Source of the DNA: Pseudomonadota bacterium
Lineage (GTDB): Bacteria > Desulfobacterota > Desulfobacteria > Desulfobacterales > ETH-SRB1
DNA: 6,753 nt
Reading direction: 5' to 3'
Assembly: GCA_018897415.1 (NCBI GenBank)
Contig: JAHIKR010000332.1
Coordinates: 1-6,753, forward strand
Part shown: in pieces, positions 1 through 5,910 of the stretch
How positions within the stretch are numbered: position 1 is the stretch's first letter
Layout: every line of letters begins with the position of its first letter
Made by a program: the position numbers and the translations under genes
Notes under the pieces: model-generated
What the model was told of the DNA's origin: nothing
The model's database searches: none
Seen by the model: only the letters and a program-made list of their open reading frames with translations

Positions 1-18
1 GTGCCCTAATTTTCCCAT
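1..18 (-). CDS. 5' end of an unidentified gene running off the left edge
   Basis: On the minus strand an ATG (complement of 16-18) follows a near-perfect Shine-Dalgarno sequence, AAGGAGG, with a four-base spacer. Six codons are visible and read Met-Gly-Lys-Leu-Gly-His before the window ends. Six residues cannot identify a product. It would lie downstream of the ATPase gene on the same strand, past the attC-like segment. The call rests on the quality of the ribosome binding site and its correct spacing; a chance match cannot be excluded. Confidence 0.45.
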
Positions 19-22
19 ATTG

Positions 23-29
23 CCTCCTT
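23..29 (-). promoter_or_regulatory. Ribosome binding site of the left-edge gene
   Basis: The plus strand reads cctcctt, which is AAGGAGG on the minus strand, four bases upstream of the ATG at 18-16. It is one of the strongest Shine-Dalgarno matches in the window and is the main reason for calling a gene start at the edge. Confidence 0.5.
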
Positions 30-76
30 TATCCTGTAAATGGCTACTCAAATGTGATTTCCTTTAAGCAGCCGAA

Positions 77-247
77 TCATATTTCCAACCGGAAAAGCAA
101 CCTGATGGGGTGAATTTGCTGATTGTATTTTACCGCAGAACGTCTGAACTGAGCCGCCGCCCTCAATCTATGTGTCGGCACGACCTTCTGCGGTCGGCTC
201 AACATTTTGTTAGCTTGCAAATATTTTAATGCTTCTTCTGCCGTCAT
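77..247 (-). CDS. Small hypothetical ORF reading through the attC-like segment
   Basis: This is a 56-codon minus-strand frame starting at an ATG (complement of 245-247) and ending in TGA at 79-77. The first residues read MTAEEALKYLQANKML and look like a normal soluble, helix-forming peptide. The rest is Arg/Ala/Gln-rich (RAAAQFRRSAVKYN) and is encoded by the attC-like palindromic segment at 135-215. The frame stays open upstream to a TTG at 331, giving 84 residues with a hydrophobic start, but neither start has a convincing ribosome binding site. I do not recognise the product. It could be a genuine small cassette-type gene whose 3' end runs into a recombination site, the tail of a truncated gene, or a chance open frame. 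Expression is doubtful. Confidence 0.25.
   Translation of the reverse strand: MTAEEALKYLQANKMLSRPQKVVPTHRLRAAAQFRRSAVKYNQQIHPIRLLFRLEI
135..215 (-). other. attC-like recombination site, degenerate (integron cassette type)
   Basis: On the minus strand, reading 215 to 135, a left half has a core-like AGCTAAC (complement 209-215), then AAAATG, then TTGAGCCGACC (complement 192-202). A right half has GGCGGCTCAG (complement 149-158), then TTCAGAC, then GTTCTGC (complement 135-141). TGAGCCG at 150-156 pairs perfectly with CGGCTCA at 195-201, and a small GTCG/CGAC hairpin sits between them at 174-184. From memory, known attC sites have the order core (RYYYAAC), inner box with CAAGCCGAC, variable centre, inner box CGGCTTAA, TTCAGGC, core (GTTRRRY), so both halves match in order and spacing. 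The 81-bp length is within the usual attC range. The right core deviates from GTTRRRY at two positions and the left core at one. The site is probably a decayed or divergent attC; no integrase gene is visible. Confidence 0.42.
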
Positions 248-364
248 CTTCTTTATTTTTTTAGAACCATAATAGGTAGCCTTAATAAAAAAACAAAAAA
301 TTATTAACCGCCTGATAAGTGTTGAATGCAAATACTGTCACATCTTGAAAACACCGTTTTAGGT

Positions 365-1870
365 TTAAACATCACTAAAAGATGGAAGCCGCATTTGTAA
401 GTCAGGCCGATCGTCAGTGCTTTCTGATTTTTTATGCTTCGATTTTGGATTTATATCTAATGCTTGTTCTTCGGCAGGAAATATAGATTTTAAATAGGAA
501 AAAAGTCTATCCTTAGAAACTGTATCTGATTCAGGGAAAGCTTTTTTTCGCCACGTATCAGGCAAACAGCTAAAACAAGCTCTTTTAAATTTCAGGCCGG
601 CGCGTTCTAATTCTTTCAATTCAGCAAATAACAGGTTATCAGCAAAAACTTGATTCAAAATAATAGGCGAATGGGTATTAATTATAATCTGGCGAAGAGG
701 GTTGTCCGGTCCAACCGGCCTTTTCGGATTTGTAGCGATATCCCGAAGAAGTTTTAAAACTTCTGGAATGCGATCAGGATAAATACTATTTTCTGGTTCC
801 TCCAGGCAAATAAGTCCCCCCGCCCTTGTATCCAACTTTAAGGCGATCATAGCTAAAAAGCGCAATATCCCGCTGGAAACCGAATTTGCCCGATGAACTG
901 TACCATCATGATCAACAACTTCCAATGTCAAAAGTTCTCGTTTTTCATCGTGTTCAACTCTTACTTTATAAACATCCTCACTAAGTTTCGATAAACGTAA
1001 AGCAATTTGATCATATATCAATGCAGCTTTATTGTCGGAAGCTTTATTTGAGCTACCCCGGAGGCGTGATAGATAATACAAAGTTGCAGAAAGGTGAGAA
1101 CCATCGGCGCCTAATCCAGGAGGAGTTGCAAACTTATCAGGTCTCCATAATGAAGACGGCTCCAGGCGTAATACCCGCCAGGACTGCATTTCATGTCGTG
1201 CCAAAAATACTGTAGGATTCTCAGCGGTTACTGCAGAAAGAACAGTACGAGGAAGGCTGGCAGCCTGAAAAGTCTTTGTTCGCCCTTTAATTCCATCCTG
1301 AATTAATTTAATAATACTGGAACCTTTCTGCTTTCCCGAATTTTCGGTTTTTATAAAGGGCAAAGTTCTCCTGCCCTTTATTACAGACTTTCGCCATACA
1401 CCTGCTTTATGAGGAAATTTTAAATGTTTGGAAGCATCTTGCAGATTTATACGGTCTAGTTCTTCTCGAACTAATTCAAGTGATCCCAAGGAAGGAAGGC
1501 TATTATCAGCTCTGTATGCTATAGTAACAATATAACGCAAGAATGTAATGCTGGCCTTGACTTTCTGGCCTAAATCGTCAATACCTTCTTCAGGAATTAT
1601 AACCTCTGCCTCAAAAGACATCTCACTATTATAGTTACCGCCGGCGCAGTGAAATATACTGCGTATATCAAACGTTTTTTCTCCTTCACCGCATACAGAA
1701 ATAGCAGCATCAATTAACGTTCTGTCAGACAAGGCGCTCAGAAATTTGATAGCATCAAATAAATTTGATTTGCCGGAGCCATTCACTCCTGTGATACAAT
1801 TAAACGGCCCAAAACGAATATCAACATCAACAAGGTTTTTGAAACCTGAAATCTTTAAGCGGGTTAACAT
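365..1870 (-). CDS. AAA family ATPase with RecF/OLD-type ABC head
   Basis: The 501-residue product is an ATP-binding protein of the SMC/RecF/OLD type (AAA_21-like). Residues 1-20 (MLTRLKISGFKNL) form the family's opening strand and turn. The Walker A motif is GVNGSGKS at 28-35. After a long middle insertion, an ABC-signature-like stretch SVSSGILRFLA lies at 330-340, Walker B with its catalytic acid is LICLEEPE at 353-360, the D-loop region is NSIYPDR, and the H-loop is NTHSP with His400. All elements needed for ATP hydrolysis by a head dimer are present. The last 100 residues end in a basic then polar tail and show no recognisable TOPRIM nuclease motif, so this is not a full OLD nuclease. Relatives are often paired with a small TOPRIM-like DUF4276 gene, and none follows here. 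The start ATG has a GGAGG ribosome binding site five bases upstream. The gene lies 319 bases downstream of recC on the same strand. Its biological role is not known; a defence or DNA-maintenance role is inferred from the fold only. Confidence 0.88.
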   Translation of the reverse strand: MLTRLKISGFKNLVDVDIRFGPFNCITGVNGSGKSNLFDAIKFLSALSDRTLIDAAISVCGEGEKTFDIRSIFHCAGGNYNSEMSFEAEVIIPEEGIDDLGQKVKASITFLRYIVTIAYRADNSLPSLGSLELVREELDRINLQDASKHLKFPHKAGVWRKSVIKGRRTLPFIKTENSGKQKGSSIIKLIQDGIKGRTKTFQAASLPRTVLSAVTAENPTVFLARHEMQSWRVLRLEPSSLWRPDKFATPPGLGADGSHLSATLYYLSRLRGSSNKASDNKAALIYDQIALRLSKLSEDVYKVRVEHDEKRELLTLEVVDHDGTVHRANSVSSGILRFLAMIALKLDTRAGGLICLEEPENSIYPDRIPEVLKLLRDIATNPKRPVGPDNPLRQIIINTHSPIILNQVFADNLLFAELKELERAGLKFKRACFSCLPDTWRKKAFPESDTVSKDRLFSYLKSIFPAEEQALDINPKSKHKKSESTDDRPDLQMRLPSFSDV

Positions 1871-1874
1871 AAAA

Positions 1875-1880
1875 TCCTCC
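1875..1880 (-). promoter_or_regulatory. Ribosome binding site of the AAA ATPase gene
   Basis: The plus strand tcctcc reads GGAGGA on the minus strand. The GGAGG core sits five bases before the ATG at 1870-1868 and fixes the start of the ATPase gene. Confidence 0.7.
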
Positions 1881-1927
1881 AGTGATGTTAAATCTCAATT
1901 TTCGCGCCCTTAATTCCTTTCAATGCC

Positions 1928-2151
1928 AAGGGGATAAAGGACTGAATAAAATTTTTAAAGAGAAATAATTTGTTTGTTCTTTTTAACCAGTAATTCATGA
2001 CATGCGCCAAGAACAGGCACAAAGTAAATATAGCGTGTGGAATTATTGCCGGGTTATTTCGCATCATACAGACTTTGTTTTATGGTGCCGTCCTCGAAGT
2101 CCCAGTTATCATATTTCGCTTTAAAAATTTTATTCAGTCCTTTATCCCCTT
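1928..2151. repeat. 40-bp inverted repeat pair around a 144-bp spacer
   Basis: The left arm 1928-1967 and right arm 2112-2151 are reverse complements at 39 of 40 positions, with the only mismatch at 1961/2118. The outer 33 bp are identical. The arm begins AAGGGGATAAAGGACTG. The spacer 1968-2111 is unique sequence. No target-site duplication is evident next to the outer ends, and no recombinase gene is present. The element almost fills the gap between recC and the ATPase gene. It could be a small non-autonomous mobile element (MITE), an invertible segment, an inverted duplication left by rearrangement, or a very long RNA hairpin affecting read-through from recC into the ATPase gene. The repeat itself is certain; its nature is not. 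Confidence 0.9.
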
Positions 2152-2209
2152 TAAAGCTTTTGATAAATAGCGGGGGCGCAAAACTTGAGTTAGATTTTCC
2201 TGCAATGCT
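1955..2209 (-). pseudogene. Possible decayed coding remnant between recC and the ATPase gene
   Basis: A minus-strand frame is open from 2209, just after a TAA, down to a TAA at 1957-1955, with one internal TAA at 2056-2054. The first part has protein-like composition, including SFAPPLFIKSFKGDKG, LNKIFKAKYDNWDFEDG and TIKQSLYDAK before the stop. The second part, in the same frame, reads RYIYFVPVLGACHELLVKK. No start codon with a ribosome binding site was found, and the frame overlaps the last six codons of recC. I do not recognise the protein. It may be the tail of a gene whose front was lost, with the inverted repeat copying part of its coding sequence; a chance open frame is also possible. 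Confidence 0.3.
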
Positions 2210-5200
2210 TTAAAAGCGGAGCAAAAACTTTTTCTGCAATTTTTCTGAATTCTTTATCAAACGGATCTATTTTACTAAAACAAAGCTTATAATAAGGATT
2301 ATCCGACTCGCTCCAGCCGCCTCTGTAATAACCTCCAATCCATTTTTTTCTCGAGTAATTTAACGCAGTCCGCCAGTTTTCATTTTTCATCAATGTCCTT
2401 TGGCTATAATCAAGCGATGACTCAGGAAAAAAGTGAATCAATTTTGATAATCCCTGCCAGTATAACGCAAGTAAATTCTCTAAAATATCTTTACTTTCTT
2501 TAACAGGATCAAATCTCCATATTTCATCTTTACAAACAAGATGGCTCTTTTTCGGATAGTTTTGTTCAGCCAATGAGCAAAGAACAAGGTGATAAATCCA
2601 GGATTTTAAAAGATCTTTTGACTTCCTGTTTGCGTAACGGATATTAACCAGGCCAAACTCTAAAATATTATCCAGCACGCCGGTTATTTTAAAATCTGAG
2701 ACATCCAGACTAACTTGAACAGGAGAAAGATATTTGTTATCTTTCTTAAAATCATTTATTCTGCCGACAAAATCTTCTATATTAACTCCTGATTCTCTGT
2801 AATAAAATTCCCCTACGTTGCCGCAAGGAAGTCGCCCCATTGCTTTATATACAGGCAACGAATGTCTCAAGTCAAACCCTGATATACAATTTTGAAAAAG
2901 TCTCTGCTCCACATGGTACTTTTCAATGCCTTCTATTGTAAATGCTTCCCTGTCGTCTGAAACAGGCAATGTTTCTTCAAGGTATATTTCGAGCCGCTTT
3001 TCAATCAAAAATTTGGCAGGATTGCTGAAAAAAAAGGCTAAAGTTTCAATGTCTATACTCTTCCATTCATCTGATGGCTCTGAAAGCTCTGTCGAAATAA
3101 AATGAGAAGATCCTCTAGATTCAAAAGCTCTCCTACTATCAATAAAATTCTCCTCAGAATAGCTGAACAGCTTATTGCCTGTTTTAAAATACTCTGGAGA
3201 AAAAGCCTGTAGTCTGTGTTTAGTTATAACATGATCAAAAATGCATTTTTCTGGAACATAAAAACCCTCATCAATGTAGTCAAGCAATTCACTTACAACA
3301 ACGGAGGGAGGAATCTGAGTGTTGTCTTCGATGCTCTGCCCCACATAACTAATATAAAGCTTCTTCCTTGCCGAAATAAGTGCCTCAAGGAAAAGATATT
3401 TGTCATCATTTCTTCTTAATCTATCTCCCGGCCTTGGATCTTTTGCTATAATATCAAAGCTTAAAGTTTTTGAATCGCGCGGGAATGCGTCATTATTCAT
3501 ACCTACAAGGCATACAACCTTAAACGGAATACTTCTCATTGGAAGCATCGCACAAAATGTAACCCCTCCTGAAATAAAACCCGAGCTTAAATTCTCACGT
3601 TCAAAACGCCTTTCAAGATATGTTCTTATAACCTCAATAGTTACATCCTTATCAAAACCGGACAGCTCTTGCTTCCTTGATATGTCATCAAGAATATAGC
3701 GTATAACCTGTATGTCATATTCAATATCATCGTCATTCTGTGGGAAAAACCTGTCAATTATAGAGTTAAGAGTATCATACCATCTGGATAATGTTTTAGG
3801 TTGGTTTAGGTCGTTTACACACTTAAAGGCTCTGTCCAGAAATTCAAGAAATCTTCCCAGAATTTTGACCTCATTGCCTTCAATATTGTCATAGGGAAGA
3901 ATTCCGCAAAACATATCTCTTTCATGACCGGACATCGCATATCCCAACAACATCCTATCAGTGCCGGCCATCCAGGTGTTTTCAGGGAATGCAGGGAGAT
4001 TTAACTTGGTACGGCTTGCAGCATCAATTCCCCATCTAATTCTTGTATCATCTATCCAGCGCCTGATAATCTGTATATCCGATTCAGTCATTTCGAATTT
4101 TTCTTTTATCCCTAACGATTCCAGAAGAGAAATAATTTGGTCTGCCCCTAATCTGCTATTTTTTAGATCGAGTATTGACAGAAATGAATCAATAATTCGG
4201 CTTTCCTTTCTAATGCTACGGTCTGCAATACTGAAAGGGATACGCAATGAATCATATGCCTGGACATCAAATACAGCATGGATAAATGGAGCATAGGTCT
4301 CTATGTCAGGTGTCATTACGATAATATCTTTTGGTCTAAGTTCTGGGATTTTTTCGAACATAGCGAGCAAATTATCGTGCAAAACCTCAATTTCTCTCAT
4401 GGGACTGTGGCACGAATGGACCTGAATGGAGGTGTCTGTCTCAATATTAATTGAAAATTTATTTTTAGTGTGTTCCCTGTCTCTTAAATATAATATATCT
4501 GACTGAATACATGAAAGCATGTCATATTCTGCCTGATCCTCGAAAAGCTCATATAATTCACAGTCAAATCCACTGATAAGTTCAAAAAAATCTCTTCCTT
4601 GTTTTCCCATAGATGCAAGGAGTCTGTTACCTGTTTCAAGATGAAGGTCATCTAATGCTAATACGGAGGCTTCTGTGACGTATTTTCTCTTAATTCTATT
4701 TTTCTCTTTCTCAGAAACAATATCTGCCCAATATTCCATGCAGGGGTTTAGAACAAAAAAGTCAACCTGTATAATATTGGATAATTCTACAAATACCTTG
4801 GTATGAAAGGGTGGGAGATAGGATATGCCAAATATAAATATCCTTTCAGGAAGATCAGATATTCTATCGGCTCTGTCCCTGACTTTTTGTATTAAGGCTT
4901 TTCTAAGCCAGGCTCTGTGTTGATTTTCATTACCGTATATAAGTTTACGCCACAGTTTTGCCTGCCAGTGATCTTCTTTTCCATCTTCCCACTTGAAAAT
5001 AATCTCCGGCCGGAAAACAAGGTACTGGTCAAAAGTCTCTGAAATCTTTTCAGACAACTGAAAAAGCTTTTGCTTATTTTTATCATCTTCCAGATATTTT
5101 TTAATGCTCTCAAAACCTGGGTTGTTCAAGCATTGTGGTAAGATGTCCATAATTCTGAAAGTCATAACATCAGGATCAAATGGAGATTCTTCCAGTATAT

Positions 5201-5450
5201 CCGGCAATAGTTTTTTAAAAAATTCATTCAGACAGGCATTTGGAAATGGGAATAAAATATTTGCACTAATACCATTGTGATTGGCAAGCTCCATTGATAG
5301 CCAGCGTTCCATTCCCCTGCTTTGAACAACAATAATTTCACCCGAAAGCAGAGAAGGCAAAGTACCGCTAACAGGATTGCCTATTATCCTTGATAGTTGT
5401 TCAGCCAGTATCTCAAGGCGGTTGCTGGTAAAAATGTTTAGTCCAAGCAT
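2190..5450 (-). CDS. recC: RecBCD enzyme subunit RecC
   Basis: RecC is the Chi-recognising, helicase-like but catalytically inactive subunit of the RecBCD helicase-nuclease, which processes double-strand DNA ends in the cytoplasm. From the ATG at 5450 the product has 1086 residues, close to the E. coli protein. The N-terminus MLGLNIFTSNRLEIL matches the family opening. Hallmark blocks, numbered from this start, are VVQSRGMERWLSMEL (about 41-55), GISANILFPFP (60-70), RIFIFGISYLPP (203-214), NPCMEYWADI (235-244), HSCHSPMREIEVLHDNLLAM (345-364), DIIVMTPDIETYAPF (375-389), CAMLPMRSIPFKVVCLVGMN (633-652) and GDRLRRNDDKYLFLEALISA (675-694). The C-terminal PD-(D/E)XK-like region follows. The open frame extends upstream to a GTG at 5501, but those 17 codons come from the TTCACAG heptamer array and are not family sequence. 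A GAGAA ribosome binding site lies seven bases before the chosen ATG. No recB or recD follows within the window. Confidence 0.95.
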   Translation of the reverse strand: MLGLNIFTSNRLEILAEQLSRIIGNPVSGTLPSLLSGEIIVVQSRGMERWLSMELANHNGISANILFPFPNACLNEFFKKLLPDILEESPFDPDVMTFRIMDILPQCLNNPGFESIKKYLEDDKNKQKLFQLSEKISETFDQYLVFRPEIIFKWEDGKEDHWQAKLWRKLIYGNENQHRAWLRKALIQKVRDRADRISDLPERIFIFGISYLPPFHTKVFVELSNIIQVDFFVLNPCMEYWADIVSEKEKNRIKRKYVTEASVLALDDLHLETGNRLLASMGKQGRDFFELISGFDCELYELFEDQAEYDMLSCIQSDILYLRDREHTKNKFSINIETDTSIQVHSCHSPMREIEVLHDNLLAMFEKIPELRPKDIIVMTPDIETYAPFIHAVFDVQAYDSLRIPFSIADRSIRKESRIIDSFLSILDLKNSRLGADQIISLLESLGIKEKFEMTESDIQIIRRWIDDTRIRWGIDAASRTKLNLPAFPENTWMAGTDRMLLGYAMSGHERDMFCGILPYDNIEGNEVKILGRFLEFLDRAFKCVNDLNQPKTLSRWYDTLNSIIDRFFPQNDDDIEYDIQVIRYILDDISRKQELSGFDKDVTIEVIRTYLERRFERENLSSGFISGGVTFCAMLPMRSIPFKVVCLVGMNNDAFPRDSKTLSFDIIAKDPRPGDRLRRNDDKYLFLEALISARKKLYISYVGQSIEDNTQIPPSVVVSELLDYIDEGFYVPEKCIFDHVITKHRLQAFSPEYFKTGNKLFSYSEENFIDSRRAFESRGSSHFISTELSEPSDEWKSIDIETLAFFFSNPAKFLIEKRLEIYLEETLPVSDDREAFTIEGIEKYHVEQRLFQNCISGFDLRHSLPVYKAMGRLPCGNVGEFYYRESGVNIEDFVGRINDFKKDNKYLSPVQVSLDVSDFKITGVLDNILEFGLVNIRYANRKSKDLLKSWIYHLVLCSLAEQNYPKKSHLVCKDEIWRFDPVKESKDILENLLALYWQGLSKLIHFFPESSLDYSQRTLMKNENWRTALNYSRKKWIGGYYRGGWSESDNPYYKLCFSKIDPFDKEFRKIAEKVFAPLLKHCRKI

Positions 5451-5457
5451 AATATAA

Positions 5458-5462
5458 TTCTC
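5458..5462 (-). promoter_or_regulatory. Weak ribosome binding site deciding the recC start
   Basis: On the minus strand GAGAA lies seven bases upstream of the ATG at 5450-5448. The alternative GTG at 5501-5499 is inside a tandem repeat. The ATG puts the first family residues (LNIFTSNRLEIL) right at the N-terminus, as in other RecC proteins. Confidence 0.45.
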
Positions 5463-5475
5463 GTAACTAATTAGG

Positions 5476-5517
5476 TTCACGGTTGTCGGTTCACAGTTCA
5501 CAGTTCACAGTTCACAG
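5476..5517. repeat. Heptamer tandem array (TTCACAG/TTCACGG) upstream of recC
   Basis: Six consecutive seven-base units are present: TTCACGG, TTGTCGG, then four exact TTCACAG copies. A further TTCACGG follows at 5522-5528 after a T run. The array begins 26 bases upstream of the recC ATG and would lie in its leader if transcription starts beyond it. On the recC strand the exact units read CTGTGAA and each contains a GTG, which is why a spurious GTG start appears at 5501. Confidence 0.85.
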
Positions 5518-5542
5518 TTTTTTCACGGCAATCTCTTAATAA

Positions 5543-5570
5543 TTTATAAAGACGTACTGATAACCTACAA
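5543..5570 (-). promoter_or_regulatory. Candidate promoter for recC
   Basis: On the minus strand a poor -35 box TTGTAG (complement 5565-5570) is followed after 16 bases by a good -10 box TATAAA (complement 5543-5548). Transcription would start around 5535 and give a leader of roughly 85 bases that includes the heptamer array. AT-rich sequence yields such matches easily, so this is tentative. Confidence 0.25.
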
Positions 5571-5640
5571 GATTTTTTTCAAACTTCTAAATCTTCAAAA
5601 GAGGACCCCATAATTCTCCTCTACCTTCTGTTTTTTTTAA

Positions 5641-5701
5641 CCGTGAACGGTTACCAACTTTTTAACCACTGAACCGTGAACCGTGAACCGTGAACCTTTG
5701 A
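5641..5701. repeat. Heptamer repeats (CCGTGAA), opposite orientation to the recC-side array
   Basis: One CCGTGAA is at 5641-5647. A tandem run follows at 5667-5694: CACTGAA then three exact CCGTGAA units, trailing into CCTTTGAA. CCGTGAA is the reverse complement of TTCACGG, so the two arrays face each other across about 110-150 bases. Read as RNA on the recC strand, CUGUGAA units pair with UUCACGG units with one G-U wobble each. The segment between the arrays (5529-5640) contains no gene that I can see. Confidence 0.85.
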
Positions 5702-5789
5702 ACGATTACAAGTTTACCTGAGACATGCATTTACGTCAATATGAAAGGTATCATAACACATCGCTATATTTTAATAGTTTGCTTTCAGA

Positions 5790-5818
5790 TTGACAAAAAC
5801 AAAAAAATGACTTAAAAA
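5790..5818 (+). promoter_or_regulatory. Candidate promoter for the biotin carboxylase gene
   Basis: A perfect -35 hexamer TTGACA at 5790-5795 is followed after a 17-base spacer by TAAAAA at 5813-5818, a four-of-six -10 match. The start codon lies about 90 bases downstream. The -35 match and ideal spacing support it; the A-rich -10 makes it uncertain. A TATAAC at 5859-5864 is a possible alternative -10 without a clear -35. Confidence 0.4.
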
Positions 5819-5894
5819 AAGAGCTTTGGTTCCAAAATCTTTTCCTGTTTATATGTTTTATAACATTCTTTACACAGAAATTTTAAAAAGTATT

Positions 5895-5901
5895 GAGAGG
5901 A
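5895..5901 (+). promoter_or_regulatory. Ribosome binding site of the biotin carboxylase gene
   Basis: GAGAGGA lies nine bases upstream of the ATG at 5911, which is acceptable spacing. It supports that ATG, whose first residues lead directly into the family's RIGVANRG strand. Confidence 0.6.
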
Positions 5902-5910
5902 TAAATTACA

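Noticed and set aside
345..362. Possible terminator AAAAC-GGT-GTTTT just after the ATPase stop
   Set aside because: The stem is only five mostly A-T pairs with a three-base loop and no T tract follows directly; it would not be stable.
1021..1215. Plus-strand open frame of 64 codons
   Set aside because: It lies wholly within the ATPase gene on the opposite strand and has no ribosome binding site or recognisable protein content.
2159..2198. RYYYAAC-type core (ATCTAAC) at the recC stop codon as a second attC site
   Set aside because: Only the left core matches; no inner-box pairing or GTTRRRY partner was found before the ATPase gene.
3216..4296. Several plus-strand open frames (3216-3419, 3400-3699, 3712-3894, 3961-4296)
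   Set aside because: All lie antisense to conserved RecC coding sequence and are shadows of its codon pattern.
5451..5501. Upstream GTG start giving RecC 17 extra N-terminal residues
   Set aside because: The GTG and the following codons are made of the heptamer array, the residues are not RecC-like, and an ATG with a GAGAA site gives the family N-terminus exactly.
5598..5640. Possible terminator AGAGGA...TCCTCT followed by a T run
   Set aside because: The six-pair stem has an 11-base loop and the T run begins about nine bases after the stem, too far for an intrinsic terminator; no gene ends nearby.
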